In this document: in pieces, positions 45,679-56,715 of the stretch
Layout: the number at the start of each line of letters is the position of its first letter
Position numbering within the stretch: position 1 is the stretch's first letter
Source of the DNA: Diploptera punctata
Taxonomy: Eukaryota; Arthropoda; Insecta; Blattodea; Blaberidae
Assembly: GCA_030220185.1 (NCBI GenBank)
Contig: JASPKZ010007554.1
Span: 1 to 64,000 of the forward strand
Length of the DNA stretch: 64,000 nt
Direction: 5' to 3'
The notes under the pieces: model-generated
Told to the model about the DNA's origin: nothing
What the model saw: only the letters and a program-made list of their open reading frames with translations
Databases searched by the model: none
Position numbers and translations under genes: made by a program

Positions 45679-46584
45679 AAGTTGGAAATTCTCTCTTACT
45701 CTTTATGTTAATTCTATGATTTTCTTTGTCTTTGGAGTTTGAAGGTTCCACATAATTTGTGAAAGATTTGGAAAATTATTGTCATTTGCAAAATGTTCTC
45801 CAGCCACATATTTTTAAAAAATATTTTTGCATATTTTTTTGGAAGTTCAAATGATCTTAATTAATTGTAATTATATTTTGTCTTTTTAGCATATTTCTAG
45901 AATTAGTATCATTATGTATAATAACTCTTAATCCATTTCGTTGTTGAAACTATTTTAAGTATTTAATAATTTAATTCTGTTTTTTAATTCGTTTAAAACA
46001 AAATATATTTTAGACTGAACGTTAGTGTCGCGATTTTAGGTTCTTTGCCCTCGAACACGCAGAGAATTATGGATTAAAGAAGTAACTTATTTGATATAAT
46101 ACATAGTGGTAGCAGAGCGTCACTACTTACTTATGTTTAACGATGGAAATTCTTCTTTGAATATTCCGATTAATCATTCATCTTGTTTCTTGTACCTTGT
46201 TGAGCACCAAGTATACTTGAACTTTTATTAATAGTATTAAATCTTTCTGAATTGTTAATCCCTGAAAAAACAAAGGTAATGTAAACATTAATATTTAGAA
46301 ATGATTTAACTTGAATATCGCATACATTGCTTGTATTTAAAATTGTAGTACTAAACTCCATAGCGCGACAGACGTGGAAGGTAGGCACTTGGCAGGTGGT
46401 TGTGGCCTTACATTCACACGTGTCAAGCACAGAGAAGAACCATAATGCAGTTAATATTGTGGTGATAATACCGGCTCTCCCACCCCTATAGCTGGTTCTC
46501 TCCCTGGTGCTGGTACTTACTGTAGCTACCAATATTCCTCACGATAGGCCTATGATGTTTGAGTGAGCACCATTCTCCTCTCCG
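45679..46584. other. Unassigned region
   Basis: AT-rich, with no recognisable gene. The 120-codon minus frame at 46170-46532 matches no family I know and may be chance. Confidence 0.35.
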
Positions 46585-47161
46585 TTAGTCATGCAGAGGA
46601 ATCTCATGTATGCGATGGGAGTTTTGCTGGCTCCAATACTTGTTATTCTGCGACGAAACGTACCCATTTAAGTGGAACCAGGCTTCGTCTGAGAACCACA
46701 TTAAACACGGATAAATTATTCCAATATTAACGTTCTGCAACATCCAATTACAAAAACGTAACCGCATCTCAGGATCACGTGGCTGAAGTTCATGCATTGC
46801 AGTTATTCTGTTTGGTTTCAAACGTAAAAGTTTTGTAGCTCTCAATGCTGACTCCTTCGAAACACCGGTTTCGTGTGCTGGTTGTCTTAGGGATTTCGTT
46901 GGCGGATGTTCTAATATTTCTCATATTTCGTCTAATTTTTTCCTCAGTAAGCAAACGTTTTGTTACCTTTGGTTTCTTATCGAGCACAGAACCCGTTCCT
47001 CTAAATTTGTTTTCAAGTCGTCGAACGGTATCTTTATTTGGAGGATTTACATCTGAAAATAGAGTTCGAAATCATCTAACGACTTCTCTGTAAGACACTG
47101 TTTTCACACAATTATCGTACATAAATACCCTATGCTGTACTGTAAACACAGATCGAGGCAT
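46585..47161 (-). pseudogene. Tc1/mariner-superfamily transposase relic (DUF4817-type N-terminus)
   Basis: Three minus frames make one broken protein. It starts MPRSVFTVQHRVFMYDN (about 47161), continues with NPPNKDTVRRLENKFR-GTG, then DKKPKVTKRLLTEEKI. After a frame change it reads LRATKLLRLKPNRITAMHEL, RFCNWMLQNV, MWFSDEAWFHLNGYVSSQN and IHEIPLHD. This is a helix-turn-helix region and the first part of the catalytic domain, with the first catalytic Asp in FSDEAWF. A stop follows IPLHD and the other two acidic residues are absent. No inverted ends were found. Confidence 0.85.
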
Positions 47162-47996
47162 AATAACTATGACTAAGACCACTATTAGGGAATACACACG
47201 TGTTTCACCATAAGGTACGTACACATATGCGCGCCGCGAACACGAACGGCGCGTGTTATGTTCGTCGAAATTATTAATTTCAACGAATTTCCTGCGTTCC
47301 ATAGGAAACCCACAAACCTTCAGTAGACATTTTGCACAGCAGGTGTAACCAACCATGTCTCTATCGCGCGAGGAAAATTATAGAACGCAAAAATAGTATT
47401 ATAATATATTAATTATAATATCAACATAAGTATAATTTACAAATGTAATACATTAAAAATTATGTATAGTACCAGTATTATTTTATTCTTTGGCATATTT
47501 CTCATTTGAGTGATTTTTTTAAGTAGATTGCTGTCGTTGTTTAAAAGGTCATGCATTTTTTCACAAGAATTTGTTAAATTATAATTCACACATAAAATAA
47601 CTTTCGAAGTCTCAACACTCAATTGCGATTTTTTATATGTCCGAACTTTATTTACCAAACAATGGTGGTCGAATCAACAATGTAAACTTTGATAAGCAGT
47701 TCTCAACAATGATTTGTTATTATTAAAGTTTAACATTACAAAATTAACAAAAATAATTTAAAACTCATATCCTGGTGAAATAGGTACATACCTTTCCGTT
47801 CTCCCGCTTGTCCTGCATTCTTTCCCAAAAATAGGGACTTTTTTTTAAAATGCCGCGGGACACGGGACAAATTGTTAAAAATCGGGACTGTCCCGCCAAA
47901 ATCGGGACGTCTGGTCACGCTTATTACTTATTACATCTTATAACTTTATTTATACTTTTTCAAACATTATAGCATTAAAGGAATTTAAAAAATATG

Positions 47997-48039
<43 letters not shown>

Positions 48040-48057
48040 TAAAATTATTAAGAATCT
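47162..48057. other. Spacer, with a possible hAT-like terminus near 47.8-47.93 kb
   Basis: Most is AT-rich and featureless. The stretch near 47800-47925, read on minus, starts GCGTGACCAGACGTCCCG and repeats GTCCCG-like words. This recalls hAT-type ends seen in several animals, but that is from memory and weak. An (AT)n run lies at 48003-48036. Confidence 0.3.
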
Positions 48058-49180
48058 GATCCCTATTAGGTTCGTCTTCCGGGCATATAGGCCGTGGTCC
48101 AGTCGTTCTTCTACTCGACGTTTCGTCTACTGCTGCGGTAGACATCTTCAGGAGATACTGCGTGCTCTCTGTGAACTCCTCAACAGTCGGCTGCAGACTG
48201 GCTGGTCGTTGGAAACTCCCTCCCTATTTATAGGCACGCCCCTGGTGGAGAGGCGGTTTTCTGCGCGGTCCGTGTTGCGTGCTGTTTTGTCCAGGCTGTC
48301 GCTAGCAGAAGTCATAGGCTTCGTTGTCGTATTGTGCAATGCCGGGATCCAGATTTTGTTTATCTTCATGGTTTCTTCTTTTTTGTTAAAGGAATTTTTG
48401 TGTTTATATATTTCAATGGCTTCTCTGTACAGTCTGGTGTAATAATGTGATGTTTGGGACAATACCTGTGTTTCTTCGAATCTTATTATATGTTCTTGGT
48501 TGTTCATCCAGTGTTCCGCTACGGCTGATTTTTCCTTTTGTTTTAGTCTGCAATGCCTCTTGTGTTCTTGCAATCTTGTGGTAACCATTCTTTTTGTTGT
48601 GCCGATATAAACCTGTCCACAACTGCAAGGGATGCGATATATACCGGCAGTACTTAACGGATCTCTTGTATCTTTGGCTGGGCGCAGTATATTGCTGATT
48701 TTTTGTGTTGGCTTGTAGGTTGTAGATATGTTATATTTATTTAATATTCGACCAATTCTCTCCGTTATTGTCTTGATATATGGTAGGTACACCTTACCCT
48801 TAGCCTCCTCCTTGTTCCCGTTTTCGGATTTGTATTTATTGGGATTTATGGCTCGGCGAAAATCTGTTTTGCTGTATCCATTGGATTGAAACGCTGCTTG
48901 GAGATGATTAATTTCTTCTTGTAGATACTGTGGTTCCGAAATCCTTTTGGCTCGTTCCACCAGGGTTTTAATTATTCCGCGTTTTTGTCTGGGATGATGG
49001 TTGGACTGCTTATGTAGGTATCTGTCTGTGTGAGTCTTTTTCCTGTATACCTTGTGTCCAAGTGTCATGTCTTGGTTTCGAATTACTAAAACATCCAAAA
49101 ACGGTAGACTGTTGTTCTCTTCTCTTTCCAGGGTGAATTGGATGCTGGGACAAATACCATTTAAATGTTGCCTGAAGTTA
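48058..49180 (-). pseudogene. Penelope-like element 2: C-terminal reverse transcriptase and GIY-YIG endonuclease
   Basis: The minus frame 48148-49098 (316 codons) is uninterrupted: …DVLVIRNQDMTLGHKVY, the region between reverse transcriptase and endonuclease, AGIYRIPCSCGQVYIGTTKR with GIY and YIG, and the tail ending in SIS. It is close to the 36-38 kb copy and shows that protein's true C-terminus. The 5' part, including YVDD, is missing: truncation is at about 49180. The TGA stop lies in the hammerhead-like core at 48118-48152. Confidence 0.92.
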
Positions 49181-49304
49181 TCAGATGTCTACCGCAGCAG
49201 TAGACGAAACGTCGAATAGAAGAACGACTGGACCACGGCCTATATGCCCGGAAGACGAACCTAATAGGGATCAAGACGCCGGCCGTGAAAGCCTACAGTT
49301 ATAT
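49181..49304 (+). mobile_element. Penelope-like element 2: oppositely oriented 3' end
   Basis: It starts in the middle of the hammerhead stem (TGTCTACCGCAGCAG) and runs on plus to AAGCCTACAGTTAT. It mirrors 48058-48150. ATTAAGAATCT on both outer sides (48047-48057 and 49305-49315) is an 11-base target duplication, so the inverted pair entered as one event. Confidence 0.85.
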
Positions 49305-49591
49305 ATTAAGAATCTATCTCACCTTAACATGGCCTTAAATTTTAATAAATAAGTACATGATTGTTATACTAGAGGTTGTACTTTATTGCACAAAGATACT
49401 AGTTTCTCAAAAAAAAAAAGGTATAAAAGGGATTCGTTATGCATTAATCAACCATTACAATAACTTACCTATTGAATATCAACATTTCACGAATGTTAAA
49501 CATCTTTCTAATTGTATTAAAACTATTTTTTCTCATTGCTTTCTTAGTTAATTTTATTATTATTAATATTATCCTGTTTAAATATTGTATT

Positions 49592-49600
<9 letters not shown>

Positions 49601-49638
<38 letters not shown>
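49601..49638. repeat. (AT)n microsatellite
   Basis: An AT run of nearly 40 bases. A second one flanks the palindrome on the right (49783-49814). Confidence 0.9.
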
Positions 49639-49641
<3 letters not shown>

Positions 49642-49677
49642 ATAATTAAATCTTTAACATTGAGCAATGCAAGCTTA

Positions 49678-49778
49678 ATATGGTATGATAAGAAAAATAA
49701 ATGCCTGGACGGGATTCGAACCCGGATCTCAGAGATCCGGGTTCGAATCCCGTCCAGGCATTTATTTTTCTTATCATA

Positions 49779-49784
<6 letters not shown>
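49678..49784. repeat. 107-base perfect palindrome made of tRNA 3' halves
   Basis: Two 53-base arms match exactly around a single central A (49731). Each arm reads, from the centre outwards, GATCCGGGTTCGAATCCCG (a complete T arm with B box), then TCCAGGCA as an acceptor-like strand, then ATTTATTTTTCTTATCATACC. No 5' tRNA half is present. The arms are too long and exact to be chance. Confidence 0.93.
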
Positions 49785-49815
<31 letters not shown>

Positions 49816-49816
<1 letters not shown>

Positions 49817-50578
49817 CGCATCTATAGTAGTTTGTATTCCTTAAACTTGTGCCTGAATTTGTTTTCTTGTTTTTATTGTTAATTGTTTTATGGCCATTAT
49901 TTTTTGTAAATTGCCCCTTAACATGAGCAATCTTGCTCTTTGGAGTCTTTGAAGAAATAAATACATACTTAGTAATAAATGTGTTTGTATATTGTATTGT
50001 TTTGTGATACTTCATACATAATATAATGAAATGAACGTCTTAAATAAATAATGTTTTCAAAATAATTATAATTTATTCATACAATTACAGTACACACGAA
50101 ACAAAACACATAACATTGAAAAGAAACAAGCATGCTGTAACAATATTGTGAAATCATTTTTTTTATTAAATATCGATAGACATCAACATGCACACTGACC
50201 TGACGATCTTCACTATTTATTGTAGCGCCAAACCAATAATACTAAGTTATGTATCAACAATATAACAGCGGGAATATTTGGCGCTAAACTGCATGATACA
50301 ACATTTGGATTAGTATTTATGAAGAACTTATTTCATAGCTGTTTGTTGCAAACCACAAAATCTCTAATAGGACTGATGGTATTTTCATTTTTATTTAATA
50401 ATTTAATATTTAAATTTAATATTTAATATTTAAAGATTATACTTCATGAGCCACTGCAATAGATTATATAAAAAAATCTTTTTAATGGCGCTTAGTCGGT
50501 TGATGCAAAACGTCGTCCAATTGTATTTACGAATTATAATAATGACGCATTTAAAAAATATTATATATTACAACTTAC
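49816..50578. other. Spacer
   Basis: AT-rich. A small inverted pair (AGCGCCAAA near 50224 and TTTGGCGCT near 50277) may be the ends of a tiny MITE. A possible splice acceptor for the MADF exon (TTCTATTGCAG-like, read on minus) is near 50454, but the sequence after it soon meets a stop. Confidence 0.35.
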
Positions 50579-50816
50579 CTTTTCCTGTACCTTGGCTGCA
50601 TTTTATTTTACTTTTCTCTCGCCGGTGGGAAGAAAGTAGAGTAATTATCTTCTTCCTGCGTGTATCCGGAGATATATCCATTTTATCTCCAATTTCCCTC
50701 CAGGCATCTCCTTTCAATGATTTTTTAAAATTATCCTTATGTTGAGGATCCCACAATAATTGCTTGCTTCTATAAATATCAATAAGTTTTAACATATTTT
50801 CCTCTGACCACTCCAT
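50579..50816 (-). CDS. MADF-domain protein, first coding exon (partial gene)
   Basis: From ATG at 50816 the minus strand reads MEWSEENMLKLIDIYRSKQL, LWDPQHKDNFKKSLKGDAWREIG, then TRRKKIITLLSSHRREKSKI. It ends at a textbook donor, AAG/GTAAGT (50578). The order of I-x-x-Y, LWD, AWREI and the L-x-x-HRREKSK stretch is that of a MADF domain, a Myb-like DNA-binding fold found in insect transcription regulators and in proteins encoded by some Harbinger-type elements. No inverted ends were seen around it. Only this exon (79 codons and one base) could be identified. The upstream 300 bases are rich in CpG (GCGCGCGC near 50940), which might be a promoter region. It could be a host gene or a transposon gene. 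Confidence 0.65.
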
Positions 50817-51204
50817 ACTCAAATAATAAGTGCGCACCGGAAACAACGAACCTCTCTGGTACCCGTTGAAATCTAAACAGCGAACCATCAAAGTGTTCGT
50901 GGAAAAAACCGACAATGAGTGGATCGTGGTGCGAGACGCGCGCGCGCAACTTAAAACCCCGTCCAAATCTGACGAACATAGTGCGCAAGTGTGTACGTAC
51001 CTTTACAAGCATGAAACTGAACTGCGTCGCCAGGCGGTTAAGTTTAAATATCTCGACGGCGCGAATTTATGACTCACAGTGAGTTGTTCAGTTGTTATGC
51101 CGCGTGACGCGGAGTGAGGCCGCATGCGCGTCTCCCGCTGGCCTGGCGTAGGTCGAGAGATCATCTTAGTATGTACTGTCCATATTGTAGTCTACTTTGT
51201 AAAG

Positions 51205-51270
51205 TGTCACAAGTGGGCAGTCAGCTGATAGGCCAAGGGACGTGAAGGCCTGTCGCACCGTGGAGATTAG
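51205..51270 (+). mobile_element. SINE-2 family 3' end fragment
   Basis: It holds GGCCAAGGGACGTGAAGGCCTGTCGCACCRTGG-like sequence, as in the SINE at 39351-39506. Only the terminal ~60 bases are clear. Confidence 0.6.
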
Positions 51271-51859
51271 TTTAGTTTAAAAATCTGAAGACTTGATTCT
51301 AAGACATGAACTAATAACGAATTGTTATTACCTACAAGTATGTAAATCATAAATTTGTTATAATATTCAAGGAGTTACCTTTCAAATATATATTTATTTA
51401 TTTATTTATAAACCTTTTCAACTCGTTTACGACTCAGGGTCTGGATGAGGGATGAGATGTGATGAAGATCTGTGAATATCAAGGATGCCGACCGATAACG
51501 CCTTTTGCACCATCACAGGGGCAGATGAAATTAAATGAATGAATGTGAATAAATGGTGGAATTAAAATGTTTGCGGTGGAGAAGAGGATAAATCCCAAAT
51601 AAAACCCTGCCCAGCCTCTGTTTCATCCAGCGCGGACCCACATGGTGTGACCGAGAAGCTAACTCGAGACTCCAACGGTGAGAGGAAAGAATCTAATAGC
51701 TTGCGTCGCGGGGCCACATATAATATCAATATATGATGCTATATCATATAATGAAGCTATTAATTGATGGTACATTTACTTCGTAGAAGAGGTTTATCCA
51801 CAAATCTCAGATATATAAATCGATATATCAAAGAGTACTGAATTCATTCTTTCCAATAT
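51271..51859. other. Spacer with possible decayed SINE sequence
   Basis: AT-rich. GAATGAATGTGAATAAATGG and the GC-richer stretch 51.60-51.71 kb look SINE-like, but I could not tie them to another copy in the window. Confidence 0.3.
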
Positions 51860-52640
51860 TAATATTATTTTAATAATTTCATGTACAATATTAATTAATC
51901 TCACTTTGAGTGGCGTTGCATCGTAACGCAACAGTTATTACATCATCGCTCGTGTTACGCTATGCAACAAGATGTATTTTATACAAAACTTGTATCAATG
52001 TTTTGTGAGGAACATTTTTCTTACACAATTTTGCCGAGTTTGGGACCGATGTCCAGTCAGCATCATGAGGAATTATGATAACTATAAAATATAGCGGCTC
52101 CAGGTTAGATTATCGACTTTTTCTCAAAAGATAAAATAGTCCTAAGTGGTTAGACAGTTGCAGGCCTCTCGCGACAACAAGTGTACTTTGTTTTGTTAAA
52201 GAACGGAGAAGTTTAATATAAACAGTATAACAACATAACATGTTGTGAAATGATATAAAATGGAATATTTCTAATTTGAGGATAAAATGTGTTATAATTT
52301 CATTAACATACCTTATGTGCATGCGATATATCATAATAACGGGCATTTAAACTATGATAAATGACATATTTGAAAATGTATTTAATATTTACCTGATAGA
52401 GGAAGCGTTGTCTGTAAATCTCAGCTACACATGTTAAACAGTTTTGAATCCAATCTGTAAAATATTAATATTTAATTAATGTCAATTAAAACCGTAATTT
52501 TCTATTTCATGTCCAATGACGTTGCTTCGTAACGTTACGGTTATTGTTTCATGTTGTCGCTATGCAACAAGACGCATGTTGTCAAATTTTTATCAAATCG
52601 ATCTTGTTTTAATAAATGTGTTAATTGTACTTAGGGGAAA
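51860..52640 (+). repeat. Dispersed non-coding repeat R, unit C (partial)
   Basis: It shares the R landmarks: ATTTACCTGATAGAGGAAG near 52388, and the GTTGC-TCGTAACG block with following TATGCAACAAGA twice (near 51912 and 52513). Unit C thus contains two short copies of the block that A, B and D have once. Confidence 0.6.
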
Positions 52641-52686
52641 TATCCCATAATAAATTTAAATGCTTCTAAATTATATATAGTTTTGA

Positions 52687-52765
52687 TGCGGTGGACTTGT
52701 TGTGATGCTCGTTGCCACTGGTTCCGAGGGGCCTGGGTTCAAACCAGGCCAGGGTAAATGCATTT
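52687..52765 (+). other. tRNA-like block
   Basis: GGTGGACTTGTTGTGATGC to a strong B box and T-arm-like GCCTGGGTTCAAACCAGGC. The T stem pairs well (GCCTGG/CCAGGC). The A-box side is weak. It is a probable tRNA-derived SINE head. Confidence 0.5.
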
Positions 52766-53990
52766 TTTTAAGGCGGACAATCTAAGGAGCAAATCGTGCA
52801 GGAGAAATTCTTAACTGCGGGTCGCACCTGAGGCTCGTAAAAGTTCCTTAAGTCTGAATAAACAGGCCTCTAAGCAAGATTTACCGACTTCAACCTCCTA
52901 GTAATGCCTTAGTTGCTGTTAGATGTCTCATTGGGTCGGTGTGTTGACCGCATGCCATTCATGGCATCTATTAACAAATAAGGTAACTAATAATTAACTT
53001 GGACCAGTAACTGCTTACAAAGGAGAGGCTGTGGCTCAGCAATGCGCTACGTCATTATACATAGATTATACATAGTGTTCTCCGTTAAAATATTCATAAT
53101 TGTAAATTTAACTTTAAAAAAGTGACATTGTTGTAATATTAGATAATAATTTGCAAAAAGACATGTAATACACATACAGTTGGTGCACTATTATTTTCTT
53201 CTCTCTCTCCCCCCTCTCTTTCTCTCTCCATCATAGGTATTGTAATCGATACTGGTTGAATAGTGGTTAACAAACTTGCTCCTGGATTTAAAATGCATGG
53301 GTTAAACACGGGCAGCCTAGTGTGAATTTTCAGGGCACAAAAATCCTTAGACTGGGTTCCTTAGGAAGCTAACTAAATAATTTGGTTCCTAGTCTAGATT
53401 TAAGGCACGTAAAAGAACCTCAGGTTTGTAAACGAAACTTTTGAGCATTTTTGGTCCTTTATCGCTCGTATTTGAATTGAGGTGGTAATGATCTTGGCTT
53501 TTAAGAAGTAAGTTTATCGCAAAATGGAAGTAACATCATAACACTGATTTTATTATTTCTCAACTGTTTTTGCCGACTATACAAATATCTGTCTTTCTTT
53601 TGTAGGAAATGTTTACGGACACTGGTCTAACAATCAACCCCCAGCTTGGAGGATCAGTAAGTACTTGTTTAAGATTTTGTTGTGTAGAAATGACACCTGC
53701 TAACATGTTTCTCCTACCAGTTGATCTCTTTCCCACCATATCTGATATTGGAAAGACAAACTTAACCTCCGCCATGAATAATTATTGCTTCATTGTTTGG
53801 TTCTCGTCCTAAGTTTGTTTGTCCAGCAAGCGGGGGGGGGGCTGTTAATAGCTATGTTACTTCTGGTCTTGAAAAACAGAAATTTTCCACCAATATCAAG
53901 GTCATTCAGTCTAAAGGGAGGCAAATACTTGGTAATTATGCATAAATGTTGCAAAGACGACATAAAAATCCGTTTATTTGAACTACCTAG

Positions 53991-54095
53991 GGTCGGTTTC
54001 ACCAACAGAGGTAACTGTATTACGCCAGTTTAAGCTATGCATTATACACGGCGGAAACTGGCGTAATACAGTTACCTCTGTTGGTGAAATTGACC
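53991..54095. repeat. Fold-back (hairpin) element 3
   Basis: Arms 53991-54031 and 54055-54095 are complementary over 41 bases with about two mismatches (AACAGAGGTAACTGTATTAC and complement), with a 23-base loop. CCTAG lies just outside both arms. It looks like a very short MITE. Confidence 0.85.
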
Positions 54096-55312
54096 CCTAG
54101 TGAACGATGTTTAACATTCGTTGTAACGAACGATTGTCACTGTTTTTGTTGTTTTAGTCATTTTGAACATGGCGCGATGAGGTTTAGTATATTTCGATTT
54201 AACTTAATATTTATATGGATTCTTGTGATTTGCTGAGGAACTTGGGAGTTAGGCGGACGAAGAACCCTTTCATATAGGTTTTCAAAATACAAAACCTATG
54301 CTAATTTTGAACCATGTACTTCATAATAGGCCTTTATTAGATATTAGTTACACATCGACTCACTTCCTATGTACAAACAATAGTATTTAAGTTACATACC
54401 ATATTTAAACACGTCTGTCTTTAATTAAAAAAGCTAACAAAGATAAATTCACATTAACCTCAGTTCTTTTCGTCTAGCGTTGGTTTATTAGTAAGATCCA
54501 GATTTCTGTTAAGATTTTTATATTCCACAAATCATCCAAACAGTATGAGGATTTCTTCACATTAACAAACATTGGTCGAAAAAACTGTAATAACTCACAC
54601 TAACATCACATTAATCCTTTCTGTTTAAAATTGGTTAATAGGTCACATTGCACTTAGATTTTCATATTTCTTCATTTAGAAAATAAACTTTAAAAGTTAT
54701 TCTTTCTGCTTTATAATTAAATGTATATTATCGAGGCCGAACAATGGAAATCCCGTAATAGTTACGTCACGAATTTATGTACATTTCTGGTCTTTATTTG
54801 CTATTTTATATTTAGTCATTTTTCAATACGAAGAATAATTTATATTTCGTGGAAAAAAATTCTAATATATTTTTAATTTTCCGAAAACAGAACAATAACA
54901 TATATAGCTAATAAAAACATTAGTTTTCCAACGTTGCTAATTAGCCAAGACCTTTAAGGAGTGGTTCTATAGATCAGAAGGCCGAGGTTCGAGTCTCGCT
55001 GAAAACAGGGTTAGACTTGTATTTAAAATACGTAGGAATATAGTGTGAATTCTATAGAATTTTATGGATAAGTTGAATTGAGATAGAAATGAAATACAAA
55101 ATAGGTTAATGGGAGAAAAGAATAATAAATAGAGAGACAGCTAGTAGTCAAAAGTGGATATTTTTTCTAAATTATCCTATGTTCAAGTGAACGGGAAATG
55201 TGTAGTAGTTCATTTATCTTTCTTTTACTATTTCATGGTTCATATAAAGTGTCTTCATATTTACGTAATGCTTTCTTATTATATCTAAATGGCTTGTTAT
55301 TAATTGACTATT

Positions 55313-56055
55313 TAACTCATGCCCCAAATGGGAGTCAATGACCAATCACATTTCAATGATTTTTGATTTACAACCAATCACAGTCGTGTTTCGCCTAGAA
55401 TTTACCAACTAAATTTTATCATAATAAAGAAAGCACCTCCTTTTTAACATTCTGAATAGGTCATAGCATAATTTTGCAGTGACTGATTCACTAAAATGTA
55501 CGGCTACCAGATTGTATATATAGTGCATGAATGTCAACACGTAGCGCATACGAGAGATAATGTAAAAACATTTGTAACAATTGATTATACCACAAAAAAT
55601 AAATAAACCACTGTTTGCACTTTCTTAAACGATTTATGGAAATGACGCAGAAAAATATATTTGTCATATTTAAATCATAGGACATCAGAAATTAATTAAT
55701 ACCTATAACGTTGATTATAAATTTCTCCACCAGGGTGCATTCTTACAACATTGCGATCTTTTGGCAATAAATAATATTATGATCTGGTTGCAGTGATCGA
55801 ACAAAAAGAAGCAAATGAAGCGTACCAATCGTTTCACATTTGTTTTCAAACATCGTCGTTTACATCTATATATAAATATTTTAAAATAACTATAGTTAAA
55901 TAATGATTTGTGAGTAAACAACTTAATTGTATTCGTTAAATAGTCCTAACAAGTGCCACTATTGATTTCCAAATTCTCTACATAAATTCACTCCTCACTT
56001 CATGAGTCGTGAATTTATCGATAATTTGGAAATCACTCGTGGCATTACTTATGAT
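55313..56055. mobile_element. Unclassified ~740-base insert present in R unit D but not A
   Basis: Unit A reads straight from …TTATTAATTGATAATGTCC, whereas unit D is broken within TTGATAATG. The insert has no frame above 70 codons. Its right end (about 55951-56048) is an imperfect palindrome: GTGCCACTATTGATTTCCAAATT pairs with AATTTGGAAATCACTCGTGGCAT. No matching left end or clear target duplication was found. Confidence 0.55.
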
Positions 56056-56075
56056 AATGTCCTCTCTCTAACTTA

Positions 56076-56347
56076 GTTACTTACTCACTGGCACTATCGA
56101 ACCCGTAGGTTCATGGCCGAGCGGACATAAGCTCTCCAACCCACGTCCGCATTTCTTGACAGTTGTATTTTTACGGTGAAAGATCGTCACTCTTTCGACC
56201 AAGGTACTTTTTTCGTCTGGCTTATCACCTTCGACCAGTCCGGCATGGGTAACCCTATCGGCAGCAATGCTACCGCCGGCATAGCTCTTAGGATCATTTA
56301 AGCACGCAAGCCACTTCACCACGACAAGGTAAAGATACCATGGAGGG
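56076..56347 (-). mobile_element. Mini-LINE: RTE-like element reduced to its two ends, with 15-bp target duplication
   Basis: On minus the first ~195 bases are the LINE 5' end: leader VVVKWLACLNDPKSYAGGS… to HRKNTTVKKCGRG, matching 3460-3650. They join directly to the last ~80 bases (GGAGAGCTTATGTCCGC … CCAGTGAGTAAGTAAC). The endonuclease and reverse transcriptase are gone. CCTCTCTCTAACTTA occurs exactly on both sides (56061-56075 and 56348-56362), and unit A has a single copy there (CCTCTCACTAACTTA near 4707). The duplication encloses both ends. A single retrotransposition therefore inserted an already deleted or spliced RNA, although deletion after insertion cannot be excluded. Confidence 0.88.
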
Positions 56348-56639
56348 CCTCTCTCTAACTTACAACTAGATAGACCTGTGTGTTTGTTATCTTGTATTAT
56401 CCTGTGCTGATGGAACTGGAATCCTGACAACTAGGAACCAGCGAGACCAGTCACTATAATACTAATTTATTGAGTTTCACAGTTCTTGCAATCCGTCCAA
56501 GACATTAATTTCTTTATGGGGTACATATAAAAAGTAGGTTAGTGCCTGAGCGTGAAAAGAAGAGGTTAAATATGTGGTTTAATAAAAGTATCGTCATCGG
56601 CCACAATGTGAAAATGTATTAAAATATTCTGAAACAATT

Positions 56640-56715
56640 AGCCCGGGGACGTTACGTAATTGGTAAGGCAATATGCTACAAGCCGGAAGATTGCGGATTC
56701 GATTCCCGAAGAGGT
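56640..56715 (+). other. tRNA-like block in repeat R unit D
   Basis: Same block as 4995-5070, with a cleaner B box (GGATTCGATTCCC) and A box (ACGTAATTGGTAAGG). The anticodon region remains irregular. Confidence 0.5.

Noticed and set aside
46170..46532. 120-codon minus-strand frame
   Set aside because: No recognisable domain, AT-rich surroundings, and no splice or promoter context.
49357..49551. Possible LINE C-terminal peptide (IRYALINHYNNLPIEY…)
   Set aside because: Suggestive of a reverse-transcriptase tail, but there are too few family residues to support a call.
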